Below, piece by piece: positions 7,068-16,248 of a stretch of 58,888 nt of DNA. The translations under genes were made by a program, and so were the position numbers. How positions within the stretch are numbered: position 1 is the first letter of the stretch; the number at the start of each line of letters is the position of its first letter. Below the pieces are notes generated by a model, which searched no databases, was not told the origin of the DNA, and worked only from the letters and a program-made list of their open reading frames with translations. Origin of the DNA: Singulisphaera sp. GP187 (GTDB lineage Bacteria > Planctomycetota > GCA-002687715); NCBI GenBank assembly GCA_945907755.1, contig CAMDTN010000014.1, positions 1-58,888 of the forward strand, given 5' to 3'.

Positions 7068-9475
7068 GCGTGGGCCTCGCAAGCAACATCTGCTCCTACT
7101 TGCGCGAGTTCCAGCAATTCCTGCACTGCGCGTTTCGCGTCCGGGCCCCGCGTCATGCCAACGCCGATGCACGCCGGACAACCGTGCGAACATGGGCAGG
7201 TGCTGACCACACGATGTGCAACTTTGATCAATGCGTCTCGTCGCGCGAACAATTGTTCTGCCAAACCAATACCGCCGGGCACAGTGTCCAGCAGCAACAC
7301 CACCGGGCGCAAGAAATGCGCATGAGAGCCAAGGCCAAGGCCGCGCACTTCTGAACGCCCTTGCTGGCACAGCACCGGCACCACCGCGCGCAACAACGCA
7401 GCCGCGCCTTCGAGGGCTCCTGATCTCGCCGTGTCCTCCAGCCGCAACCGCCGCACCACACTCGGCTCCAGCGCCATCCAAAACGCAGTGGTGTCCAGTT
7501 CTTCCGGCGGTAAATCAATCGGCCCAGTTTCCAAGTTCTCGTTGGTGTAAAAGCGAACGCGCTTCCACAGACTCGCCAAACGCGTCACATGCACATCGCC
7601 ACTGCCGAAGGCCACATGGGCACGCGCATCCCCAGCGTCTTCAACCAACACTTGGACATCGGTTTTGGTTTCCGCATCCGTCCAATAGTCCACGCGCACG
7701 CTTTCCGCATGGGCTCTGCGCCCAGCCCAATCCAAATGGGTGATGACGAACTGCTCGCCTTGGTGCTGGTAGATCGCTTGGGGATGCAGCGTGGTGATGA
7801 CACTGCCGCGATCGACATGCCCAAGACTGCGCCCCGAAGGCATCGCGACCACCAAGAATGTGTCGTTGTCACCGCGGTCCAAGCTGACATCTTCAGCAGG
7901 GTAAGACTCGTCCATCCACCAAGTGCGCCCTGCTTTGCCCAGCAAGGGGCCACCGGGCATGCACAAGGCTTCAAGCACTTCCGTAGTGTGAGGAAAGCGG
8001 CCAAAGGGTTCGCCATCCGTGAAAGGCAGTTCGAACGCGGCACACTTCAAGTGATTGGTCGCAATAACGAGGTTGTCCGGGTTGGTCACCGCTGCAGGCC
8101 CCGCTTTGTGTGCAAACAAATGCTCCGGCGCTTGCAGGACATATTGATCCAGCGGCAGCGACGAGGCCACCATCACGGTCACCGACGGCCCAAGCCTGCG
8201 CCCTGCGCGCCCACTCTGCTGGTGGTAACTGGCGACGGAGCCTGGATATCCCGCCATCACCACGGCATCTAACGAACCGATGTCCACGCCCAACTCCAGC
8301 GCGTTGGTGGCTGCGACCATGCTGATGTCGCCTTGGCGCAAGCCTTGTTCGATGCGCCGCCGCAAATCCGGCAAGTAGCCACCGCGGTAGCCCACCACGC
8401 GGTCTGGGTTCAACTGCAACTCAGTGGCTGCGTCCTTCAAATACTTAGTCAGCACTTCCACCCGCGAGCGCGAGCGCCCAAACACCACGCTGGGCACCCC
8501 CAAGCGCAGCAATTCGATGGCCACTCCGCGAGCTTCATCCACCGCCCGTGCGCGCAGGCCCAATGGAACATTCACAACCGGCGGGTTCAGCAACACATGG
8601 TGCCGTTCGCCACGCGGCGCACCGCTGCGGTCGACCAGCGTCACCGGCTGCTCCACCAAGCGCTCGAAATGTTCGCGCGCATTGGCGATGGTGGCGGAGC
8701 AACCCACGAACACAGGCGCCGCGCCATGGTGCCGCGCCACGCGTTGCAAGCGCCGCAACACATTGGTCATGCTCGCGCCCAGCACTCCTTGATAGTGGTG
8801 CACTTCATCCACCACCACGAAACGCAGGCGGCGCAAGAAATCTGCCCAACGCGGATGGTTGGGCAGTATTGCTACATGCAGCATCGACGGATTGGTGATG
8901 ATGATGTCGGCAGATTCGCGCAAACGCCGACGCGCATCTGGCGGGGTGTCGCCGTCGTAGGTCCACGCGCCGATGGGCGCGATGCCGGCGGCGCGCATGC
9001 GTTCCGGATCGACCAGTTGTTGCAACTGATCCCCTGCTGTGCCTGCGCTGTGGAGCGTTTCATTCAGCGCACTCGCTTGGTCTTGCGACAGAGCCTTGGT
9101 CGGAAAAATGTAGAGCGCCGTTGGTCTGCTGGAGGCCACCGCCTTGCGCCCAGCGCTATCGCAGCCGAGACCAGTGCCGTCTGACGCACTCAGCATGGCC
9201 GACAAAATGGGCAAGTTGTAACAGTGACTTTTGCCGCTGGAGGTGGGCGTGGCCACGACGGTGCTGGCCCCCGACAGAATGGCCTCGAACGCTTCTGCTT
9301 GATGGCTGTAGAGCTGCGTCAATCCACGCGCGCGCAGGATGTGCGCAAGGAAGGGATGCAACCCAGGCGGAAATGGCACGCTGTGGCCAGACACAGGTGC
9401 GTCCACATGCCAGTGCGCTACGCGACTGGCAAACCTGCGCTCTGAACGCAGCAGCTGAAGAAAGTGTTCGACCAT
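7064..9475 (-). CDS. mrfA: MrfA-like DEAD/DEAH helicase with C-terminal zinc module
   Basis: 803 residues. Superfamily 2 motifs: ATPTSSGKS Walker A at 75-83, DEVH at 223-226, SAT near 260, and QQSGRAGRR motif VI. The C-terminal region carries Cys760, 762, 766 and 769 (CPCSHGCPAC), matching the four-cysteine metal site of MrfA/YprA and the DUF1998 region. MrfA is a 3'-5' DNA helicase for mitomycin-type damage. The exonuclease partner follows with a 4-base overlap. A modest insertion after Walker A (about residues 97-117) is present. The pair could also belong to a defence setting, but nothing around it suggests that. Confidence 0.87.
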   Translation of the reverse strand: MVEHFLQLLRSERRFASRVAHWHVDAPVSGHSVPFPPGLHPFLAHILRARGLTQLYSHQAEAFEAILSGASTVVATPTSSGKSHCYNLPILSAMLSASDGTGLGCDSAGRKAVASSRPTALYIFPTKALSQDQASALNETLHSAGTAGDQLQQLVDPERMRAAGIAPIGAWTYDGDTPPDARRRLRESADIIITNPSMLHVAILPNHPRWADFLRRLRFVVVDEVHHYQGVLGASMTNVLRRLQRVARHHGAAPVFVGCSATIANAREHFERLVEQPVTLVDRSGAPRGERHHVLLNPPVVNVPLGLRARAVDEARGVAIELLRLGVPSVVFGRSRSRVEVLTKYLKDAATELQLNPDRVVGYRGGYLPDLRRRIEQGLRQGDISMVAATNALELGVDIGSLDAVVMAGYPGSVASYHQQSGRAGRRLGPSVTVMVASSLPLDQYVLQAPEHLFAHKAGPAAVTNPDNLVIATNHLKCAAFELPFTDGEPFGRFPHTTEVLEALCMPGGPLLGKAGRTWWMDESYPAEDVSLDRGDNDTFLVVAMPSGRSLGHVDRGSVITTLHPQAIYQHQGEQFVITHLDWAGRRAHAESVRVDYWTDAETKTDVQVLVEDAGDARAHVAFGSGDVHVTRLASLWKRVRFYTNENLETGPIDLPPEELDTTAFWMALEPSVVRRLRLEDTARSGALEGAAALLRAVVPVLCQQGRSEVRGLGLGSHAHFLRPVVLLLDTVPGGIGLAEQLFARRDALIKVAHRVVSTCPCSHGCPACIGVGMTRGPDAKRAVQELLELAQVGADVACEAHA

Positions 9476-9520
9476 AGTGCGAGGGAGCCTTGCCCTTGCG
9501 CGAGCGCCCCTTGTTGCGTC

Positions 9521-10456
9521 CTACCACCCGGGGGGGACATTCCGACCACGCGCCGCTTGCAGCAACGCGAAGGCGCCCGGCAGAGCGTCCGCGACATGCA
9601 CAGCGGCGTAACCCAGCAGTGGATCCAACCAAGGCTTCAGCGCCAAGGCCACGCTGCCACTGGTCGCAACAGACCTCTCCCCACCGTGGATTCCGCAGCG
9701 TGCTTGGCAAGCTGCCGCAAGCGCCGCGAGATCCGCCGCAGCCGCCGCACACAGACCGCGCGCCATTTCACAAGGCGGTGCACCCAGCGCGGCGGCCACC
9801 AAGAAAGGCGCAAGCTCGTGCGCACGCAGCGTCCCGTCGCGCAACTGTCGCTCCCACGAGCGCGGCGATGCCGGAACTTGGCTCGATAGCCATGCAGGAA
9901 GCACGCCTCCAGCGTCCCAACACGCAGCTGCCGCGCGGAGCGCCGCCATCCCCAATGCGTGGCCGCTGCCGGCATCACCCACACTCGGCCCGAGGCCGCC
10001 GCAGCGGTGCTCGCCTGCTGGCCCACGGCCCCAAGCCGCACTACCCGTGCCTGCCGCCAGCAACACTCCGTCACTTGCGCCAAAGACAGCTGCCCGCGCA
10101 AGTTCACCGTCATCGACCAAGAGACGAAGTGGCGTAGCCTGCCAGTCTGCCAGCGCAACACGCAACACCTCTGGCGCCTGTGGATGGCTGCGCCCCGCCA
10201 AGCCCACGGCGATGCCTGCAAAGGCCACCGTCGCCGAATCCGGCGCAGCAGCGCACCAATCTGCGGGCAACGCTTTAAGCGCCGCTGCTACTGCTGCCTC
10301 AATGGCAGCCGCAGCGCCATCCACGCCCACGCGATGCGGGTTGGACGCGCCTGCCGCCCCGCGTGCCAGCACGCGGCCGTACGCGTCTGTGATGGCGGTA
10401 CGCGTGCCGCTCCCGCCGCCATCCACGCCCAGGAGGAGTCCATTAGGTGTGCCCAC
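9521..10456 (-). CDS. BadF/BadG-type ATPase, N-acetylglucosamine-kinase-like
   Basis: 311 residues from GTG 10456; no in-frame ATG precedes the conserved phosphate-binding motif LLLGVDGGGSGTRTAI near the N-terminus. Further ASKHA-fold features are the AGTGSAAWGRG phosphate-2 loop and GLGPSVGDAGSG. The family includes GlcNAc kinases of eukaryotes and bacteria and activase subunits; the lack of iron-sulfur cysteine motifs favours a sugar kinase. It could recycle amino sugars from cell-wall or EPS turnover. It lies 45 bases upstream of the helicase gene on the same strand and diverges from the TPR lipoprotein gene across 116 bases. Confidence 0.78.
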   Translation of the reverse strand: MGTPNGLLLGVDGGGSGTRTAITDAYGRVLARGAAGASNPHRVGVDGAAAAIEAAVAAALKALPADWCAAAPDSATVAFAGIAVGLAGRSHPQAPEVLRVALADWQATPLRLLVDDGELARAAVFGASDGVLLAAGTGSAAWGRGPAGEHRCGGLGPSVGDAGSGHALGMAALRAAAACWDAGGVLPAWLSSQVPASPRSWERQLRDGTLRAHELAPFLVAAALGAPPCEMARGLCAAAAADLAALAAACQARCGIHGGERSVATSGSVALALKPWLDPLLGYAAVHVADALPGAFALLQAARGRNVPPGW

Positions 10457-10572
10457 GCCGGAGTATTATGCAGCAGACCGAGCCGAAAGTCCGAGCAATG
10501 CATCGGAGGCGACCGCTAACGTTCGCCACAGAGGTGCGCTTCTTTTTCCGCTAAGGCGAGCCACACAACCCT

Positions 10573-13500
10573 ATGACGCCAGCACCCCGAACGTGCCTGA
10601 ACCGCAATCTACGCCCTCTGTTCCTGTGCTTGCTACTGGCAGCATGCGGCGACAACTACGCCACTGAGGGCGAGAGCGCCTTCGCCCGTGGCGATTTCAC
10701 CGTGGCAGAGCGCATGCTGGCTGTAGCCGCGCGCTCGAATGACAGCGCCCCCCCCGCAACCCGCTTCATGTGGGGGGCATCACTCGCCAAATTGAATCGC
10801 ATCGACGAAGCCACCAAAGTGCTGCTGCCGTTGATGAGCGACCAAGAGTTCGGCCCGAGGGCCACGCTGCTGTGCGTCGAAGCCGCCATCAATCAAGGAC
10901 GCCTCGAAGATGTGCGCCGCATGGTGAGCGAAGCTGCTGACCGCTGGCCTCAACACCCGGGCAGCGCCATGGCCGCCTTCCGCCTCGCGGAAGCCGACTA
11001 CTTCAGCGCGCGAAGCGAATTGGAGGCGGCACTGGCCCGCTATGGCGGGGTGCCTGCGCTCACGAAACAAGAATGGCGCATCTCGCGCTTGATGTTTGCA
11101 AAAGAAATCGGCGCAGCAGAGCAGCCCCTTTTGCAAGCCATGGCTTCGGACTGTGCTCTCAGCGAGACCACCAGTTTGTTGCCGCTGCTCGAAGCCGCAC
11201 GCAAAGCTGCTGCACGCTTTGAAGAGTCTGCCATGGCCACTGGTGCCGTAGATCCCGCGGCCTTCGAAGCCATCCTGCGCTTGGTGGAGATCGCAAAGCA
11301 CCGAGCCGCCCCCGACGCAGTGCTATTGCAAGCACAGCGCATCTTGCAGCTCAAGCCCGCAGCAGTGGCCGCCATCGAGCGTCGGGGCGCTCTTGAACGG
11401 GCGCGTAACGACGCTGCGAATCACCTCACCCAAGCCTTTGAAAGCGCGGGGCGCGTGAGCGATGCCATTGCAGCACTTGAAGCAGCACTCGAACACTTCG
11501 CCAATCCATTGGCGCTCGATGAAAAATTCGCAAGGCTCTACTACATTTCCGGAGATGTCGAAAAGCTCGACGTCATTGCGCAGCGTTGGATGAAAGCCGA
11601 GGGGCGCAATCTGCTCGCATCTTTTTACCGCGGCTATGTGCTTTTCCGCTTAGGGCGGCACGACGAGGCGCAGGTTTATCTTGAGCGCGCTCGCGGCATG
11701 AACACCACAACTCAGGCGTTCAACCTGATGTCCGCGCTGAATTTCGCCAAGCAAGGCAACCATGCCCGCGCAGCACCGCTCTTCGCCATGGCGGCCGAAA
11801 ATGGCCCGATGGATGCGGATTCCTCCATTGCATGGGCCAACAGCCTGATGGCCCTCGGAGACGCACCCCGCGCGCGCACGCTGATGCGCGAAGGCATGAA
11901 AGTGCGCTTCCCCAACCCCACTTCAGAAGGCCACCAGAAGTTGTTGCAAAACCTGCTGACCTACTACAAAGAAGCAGGCCACGCCATCGACACTCTGGAA
12001 GAGGCCCGCACGCTTCACAATGAAGACAGCACCAATTCATTCGTGACCTTGCGCTTGGCCCAGTTGGAACTCGCTGCTGGCGAGACGCGCATGGCGCTGC
12101 AACTTTGCCGTGAAGTCCAAGCGGACAACCCCACTTTGGCCGACGCGTGGAGCTTGGGCGCAGAGGTGGCGTTGGCGCTGCATGACGCTGCGAGCGCAGC
12201 ACCCATGTTGGATCGATTGAACCGCCTGCGGCCCAACGACGCCGCCGTAGCTTGGTTGCAAGCACGCACCGCTCTCGCGCAGAAGAACACGGCTCGTGCC
12301 CGCCACTATGCAACGCAAGCATTGGAGCGCGACCCGAACACTTTGGGCCCCGCTTTGGTGCTGGTGCAAGCGGCCTTGGCCGAGAAGCACCCGCGCGAAG
12401 CCCTCGAGATTGGCGAGACTGTGGTGAAACGCGCTGGCGAAAGCGCGGGGCTGCTGGCCTTGTTGGGTTCCGCCGCGCAGCAATTGCGCCAGAACGACAA
12501 GGCCTTGGATTATCTCGAGCGTGCAGAGAAAGCTGGCGCGACCGACTCCGAGACCTCGCTGCTGCTGTCCCGTGCCTTGGTGCGCAGCGGCCGCAAGGAA
12601 GAAGGCATCGCGCGCGGGCAAAAGCTCCTGGATGGCCCCAGCACCACGCCTGAGCTCCAACTTTCCGTGGCAGAAATCATGCTGGAAGCCGGTGCGACCA
12701 AGGAAGCCGCAAGCCTCGCAGAACAGGCGCTCAAGCTCATCGCGCGTGGGCCCGATTTTGTTGGCGCATTGCAGGTGATCGCGCGCTGTCAGTTGGCGGC
12801 AGAGAATTGGCTGCAGGCCTGCACCACGCTGTTGGCGCTGCGGCGCGCAAGTGGAGCAACCGAGGCCGTCACACTGTTCATTCCGGCAGCGATGAAACAC
12901 GCAGCCGTTGCAGAGGCTGGCCGTTGCGCTGAACTCGCAGTCACCGAGAAGACACTCATCGGCGAGGCCGCAGGCGCCGCGCTAAGCGCTTTGGTCACAA
13001 CGAAATCGTGGGCTGCCGCCAAACAAGCCGCAGCGCTCTGCGCAATGAAGAACCCTGAGTACCAACTTGTGGATTTGCCCTTGAGAGCACGAGTCTTGGC
13101 CCACGATGGAAAGCCTGACCAAGCACTCAAGCTACTACTGACCGCAATCGAAACCGGCACTGCGTCGGTCAAACGCGACGCTATCGAAACTCTCGCTGAA
13201 CATTCCATCGCCAAAGATGGTGACGCCGCCATCGCTGCACAGTTGGTTCAGTGGCTGCGCGATGCTCCCAATTCTGTCATGCTCGGCGAGCTGGGCGCCG
13301 CTGCTGCGTTGCGGGCGAACAACCCCGATGAAGCTGCGGCCTTATTGGCTGCGGCTGCAAAGCACGCAAAGGGGCGCGAGGACATTGCGCGCTTACAGGC
13401 GCGTGTGGAATTAGTGCGCCAGCGCCCACGCGAGGCCGCCAAGTTTGTAGCGTCGGGCACCGAGCCAAAGACGCGCGCGCTCGCAGCACTCTGTGAGGCA

Positions 13501-14520
13501 CTCGCGTCCGCAACACCAAAACCAGCGACTGCTGGTGCCGCCTGCGCGCTGCTCTTGCAACGCATGTGGGCCGAAGCGGCCGTTGCCGCCGCTGTTGCCG
13601 AAGATCTGCCTCCGACATGGCGCGCAGAACTGGCCCAACTTGCGCAGCGCTTGCAAGCCCATCCTGCTGAGGCGGTCATTTTCGCGCGCTGTTTCACCAC
13701 TGCACTTGCGTTGATGAATGAGCCCTTGCTGCAAGAACAGTGCACGACTGCGTGGGACGACGCGGGCAAGGCCGTGGTTTCAGAGGGCAAGTCGCTGACT
13801 GTGTGGCGCGCTCTAACGCGGCTCGCAACAGGCGATGGTGCCGCAGCCGCGCGCTTGGCTGCAACGCTCATAGAGGCCCCAAACCCCAGCCACTTCGTGC
13901 TGGCTTTCGCTGCTCGCGCAGCGCTGGCCAATGCTGGAGCCGTCAACATGCTGAAGGTGTTGGAAGGTGCGGGACTCAACGCAGCTTTGCCCGCGCCGCT
14001 TGCTCGCGAATTGGCAGAGCTCGCACGCAATGCAGGCGACCACGCCAGCGCAGCGGCCATCCTGCAACGCATTGCTGCTCCAGAGGATGTTGATCTCGCC
14101 GTGCTGAGCATGTGCCTTGCCGTATCCGCCCCGAATCGCGCCGGCAGCGTGGCGCTGCGTATCAAGAGCGAAACCAACTTGCCACGCTCCGCGCTGTTCT
14201 TGCGCGCCACGGCACTCGCGCGCAGTGGAGCTATCTCTGAAGGCTTCGCCTTGGTGCAGCGCACGATGGCGAACGGCGGCCCACTCGACAGTGCGGAACT
14301 ACTGCTGGCACTGGAATCCGCTGCTGCCGCCGAAGACGACATTTTGACCGAGCTGTTGCTGCAACAAGCGTTGGCTGCGCAGCCTTTGTCTGTACGAGTC
14401 ATGAGCCGCGCGGCCGCAGTGCTGCGACAGTACAAGCGCCTGCCCAACGCTCAGAACGAATTGAACGACGCCATGACTTTCATGGATCCGGGTGGAGTCT
14501 TGCGCAGCACGCTCCGCTAA
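10573..14520 (+). CDS. Giant TPR-repeat lipoprotein, PrsT-like
   Basis: 1315 residues with a lipoprotein signal peptide (LCLLLAAC, lipidated Cys25). The rest is almost entirely alpha-helical TPR-type repeats rich in Ala and Leu. A TPR lipoprotein called PrsT is a standard member of XrtA/PEP-CTERM EPS loci, and this gene sits convergently beside such a locus (22 bases from the deacetylase stop). PrsT proteins are usually nearer 900 residues, so this one is long. It probably acts as an envelope scaffold for polysaccharide export, by analogy with AlgK and PelB-type TPR proteins; this is inference. It is one of only a few plus-strand genes in the window. Confidence 0.75.
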   Translation: MTPAPRTCLNRNLRPLFLCLLLAACGDNYATEGESAFARGDFTVAERMLAVAARSNDSAPPATRFMWGASLAKLNRIDEATKVLLPLMSDQEFGPRATLLCVEAAINQGRLEDVRRMVSEAADRWPQHPGSAMAAFRLAEADYFSARSELEAALARYGGVPALTKQEWRISRLMFAKEIGAAEQPLLQAMASDCALSETTSLLPLLEAARKAAARFEESAMATGAVDPAAFEAILRLVEIAKHRAAPDAVLLQAQRILQLKPAAVAAIERRGALERARNDAANHLTQAFESAGRVSDAIAALEAALEHFANPLALDEKFARLYYISGDVEKLDVIAQRWMKAEGRNLLASFYRGYVLFRLGRHDEAQVYLERARGMNTTTQAFNLMSALNFAKQGNHARAAPLFAMAAENGPMDADSSIAWANSLMALGDAPRARTLMREGMKVRFPNPTSEGHQKLLQNLLTYYKEAGHAIDTLEEARTLHNEDSTNSFVTLRLAQLELAAGETRMALQLCREVQADNPTLADAWSLGAEVALALHDAASAAPMLDRLNRLRPNDAAVAWLQARTALAQKNTARARHYATQALERDPNTLGPALVLVQAALAEKHPREALEIGETVVKRAGESAGLLALLGSAAQQLRQNDKALDYLERAEKAGATDSETSLLLSRALVRSGRKEEGIARGQKLLDGPSTTPELQLSVAEIMLEAGATKEAASLAEQALKLIARGPDFVGALQVIARCQLAAENWLQACTTLLALRRASGATEAVTLFIPAAMKHAAVAEAGRCAELAVTEKTLIGEAAGAALSALVTTKSWAAAKQAAALCAMKNPEYQLVDLPLRARVLAHDGKPDQALKLLLTAIETGTASVKRDAIETLAEHSIAKDGDAAIAAQLVQWLRDAPNSVMLGELGAAAALRANNPDEAAALLAAAAKHAKGREDIARLQARVELVRQRPREAAKFVASGTEPKTRALAALCEALASATPKPATAGAACALLLQRMWAEAAVAAAVAEDLPPTWRAELAQLAQRLQAHPAEAVIFARCFTTALALMNEPLLQEQCTTAWDDAGKAVVSEGKSLTVWRALTRLATGDGAAAARLAATLIEAPNPSHFVLAFAARAALANAGAVNMLKVLEGAGLNAALPAPLARELAELARNAGDHASAAAILQRIAAPEDVDLAVLSMCLAVSAPNRAGSVALRIKSETNLPRSALFLRATALARSGAISEGFALVQRTMANGGPLDSAELLLALESAAAAEDDILTELLLQQALAAQPLSVRVMSRAAAVLRQYKRLPNAQNELNDAMTFMDPGGVLRSTLR

Positions 14521-14542
14521 TTGCTGCATGCCGCGCAGCAGC

Positions 14543-15403
14543 TCACTGTGGCGCGAGCAGCACCCCTTGCGCACGCAAGCAAGCACTCACTGTGTCCAAG
14601 TCGAATTCGCGCAGCAGGCGCTCCAACCGCGGCATGGTCCGATGGAGCCCGACATAGTGCCGAAAAGCGCCCAGGCGGCTGGTGTACTTCCGCAAGTTGG
14701 GCTGCTCGGGGTCGGTTTCCCACGGATGCAAGTAGAACACGAAGGGGCGCTGCTGCTGGATGCGGCGCAATCCCCAACGGGTCATCCACCAGGGAAGCAA
14801 GCGGAAGTAGCCACCTCCAGACACGGGCAAGGCCACACCAGCGCAGCGGGCCACGGACATGGGGAATTCAATCAGCTTGCAACCGTTGTTCTCGCGAATC
14901 ACATGGGCCACATCGCCGACGGAAGGCATGCCGTAGTCAGGATGGCGCACGGGAAAGATCGAGCTGTCCCAGCGGTAGCCCGCGTCCAATAACTCATCCA
15001 GAGCCCACAGTGTGCGTTCCACGATGCTGAACGAAGGAGCGCGGAAACCAATGACCTGCTGACCGCTCAGATCCTCAAGCAGTGCTTTCGAATCCCGCGC
15101 CTCGGCCCGAAACTGCTCTCGGCTAAGCCCTGTGATGACGGCGTGGCTCATGCCATGACTGGCGATTTCGTGTCCTGCTGCGGCGATGGAGCGCACGATG
15201 TCGGGATGTTGCTGCGCAACGCAGCCCAACACGAAAAATGTGGCGTGCACCTTGTGCTTGGCGAATAGTTCCAGCAGCCGCTGAGTGTTGGCGCTCACCC
15301 GCGATTCTTGCCGTGGCCAGTCCGAGCGCGGCAAGCGCTGGGCGAAGTTCAAGACTTGGTAGTAGTCCTCGACATCAACGCTGAGCGCGTTCAGCAAGAT
15401 CAA
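14543..15403 (-). CDS. XrtA-associated polysaccharide deacetylase
   Basis: 286 residues. NodB-fold deacetylase of the type found in exosortase EPS loci: SVDVEDYYQ near the N-terminus supplies the catalytic Asp and metal Asp, GHEIASHGMSH supplies the two metal His, and RAPSFSI is the third motif. The C-terminal part with FYLHPWETDP matches the DUF3473-type extension. No signal peptide is seen, so it may act at the cytoplasmic face or on lipid-linked intermediates. No ATG fits: translation appears to start at TTG 15403 (or TTG 15397), since relatives begin directly with the ALSVDVEDY motif. It lies 19 bases after the sugar transferase. Confidence 0.88.
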   Translation of the reverse strand: MILLNALSVDVEDYYQVLNFAQRLPRSDWPRQESRVSANTQRLLELFAKHKVHATFFVLGCVAQQHPDIVRSIAAAGHEIASHGMSHAVITGLSREQFRAEARDSKALLEDLSGQQVIGFRAPSFSIVERTLWALDELLDAGYRWDSSIFPVRHPDYGMPSVGDVAHVIRENNGCKLIEFPMSVARCAGVALPVSGGGYFRLLPWWMTRWGLRRIQQQRPFVFYLHPWETDPEQPNLRKYTSRLGAFRHYVGLHRTMPRLERLLREFDLDTVSACLRAQGVLLAPQ

Positions 15404-15422
15404 GCCCCCGGGCGGGAGAGTA

Positions 15423-16037
15423 TCAGCGCGCGCCGCGCCCGGTGAGGCAGCGGACAGTCAGAAACAGGATGGCCACATCGGTCATCAGGCACATGCGCTT
15501 GATGTACAGGAGGTCATAGCGCAGCTTGCGCTCGACGTCGCGCATGGTCTCGTCGTAGGTACCCGACACTTGAGCCAAGCCTGTGATGCCCGGCTTCACT
15601 TCGAGACGCCTCTCGTAGCCCTGCACATGGATGCGGAACTGGTCAACAAAGAACGGACGTTCCGGACGGGGCCCAACGAGGCTCATCTCGCCGCGAAGAA
15701 CATTGATGAGTTGGGGGGCCTCGTCCAAATGCGTGGCGCGAAGGAACCGCCCCAGGCGGGTCACTCGAGAGTCGCCAGCGCGTGCCCAGATGGGGCCCGT
15801 GTCCTGTTCGGCGTTCAGCACCATGGTGCGCAGCTTGATGATGCCGAAGTGGCGCCCATGCTTCCCCACCCGCTCTTGGATGAAGAACACAGGGCCGCGA
15901 CTACCCAGCTTGATAGCCAAGGCCAAGAGAGCGAGAGCAGGCAACAGCATCAGTAGGCCCAATCCCGCTAGCACCCGATCAAGGACATCCTTGATGGGAT
16001 CGAAACGAGCTCTAAGCACAAGCGATGCAAGGGTCAT
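15423..16037 (-). CDS. EPS initiating sugar-phosphate transferase
   Basis: 204 residues, a minimal PglC-type monotopic phosphoglycosyl transferase. One N-terminal hydrophobic segment (about 20-43) is followed by the family signature: FFIQERVGKHG, KLRTM, LDEAPQLINVLRGEMSLVGPRPE (split by the Asp-Glu active pair) and PGITGLAQVSG. It moves a sugar phosphate from a UDP-sugar to undecaprenyl phosphate, the first step of repeat-unit assembly. Longer XrtA-type relatives carry extra N-terminal membrane spans, which are missing here. Its own candidate promoter lies just upstream, so it and the deacetylase may form a separate unit. Confidence 0.9.
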   Translation of the reverse strand: MTLASLVLRARFDPIKDVLDRVLAGLGLLMLLPALALLALAIKLGSRGPVFFIQERVGKHGRHFGIIKLRTMVLNAEQDTGPIWARAGDSRVTRLGRFLRATHLDEAPQLINVLRGEMSLVGPRPERPFFVDQFRIHVQGYERRLEVKPGITGLAQVSGTYDETMRDVERKLRYDLLYIKRMCLMTDVAILFLTVRCLTGRGAR

Positions 16038-16064
16038 ATTGACGTACTGGCTTGATGTATCGGG

Positions 16065-16070
16065 ATTATA
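16065..16070 (-). promoter_or_regulatory. Perfect -10 box upstream of the sugar transferase
   Basis: TATAAT reads 16070-16065 on the minus strand, 28 bases before the ATG at 16037. No good -35 element is present at 16-18 bases. The 211-base gap 16038-16248 holds nothing else recognisable and is unusually long for this locus, which supports an internal promoter here. Confidence 0.35.
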
Positions 16071-16248
16071 AGGAGGAAGGCACGAGAAACCGCTCCCAAA
16101 CTGGCGTAGACCTTGCCGCAGCAGAGGTACTTCAGCACGAACTATGTCCGGAGAAACGGCGGGAACAAGATGAAATTAGTACGCGAATGCCTCGAAGGCA
16201 ACAAAAATCTTGTCGATCCTTACCCGTTGGCATTCTTCAGCTTCTGGA

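Noticed and set aside
9530-9540. Run of G in the sugar kinase gene as a phase-variation tract
   Set aside because: The seven-G run lies in the last codons before the stop, so a slip would change only the tail; no sign of regulation.
13248-14447. 399-residue minus-strand frame inside the TPR lipoprotein gene
   Set aside because: Ser/Ala/Arg-rich, no motif, and exactly opposite well-formed TPR coding sequence.
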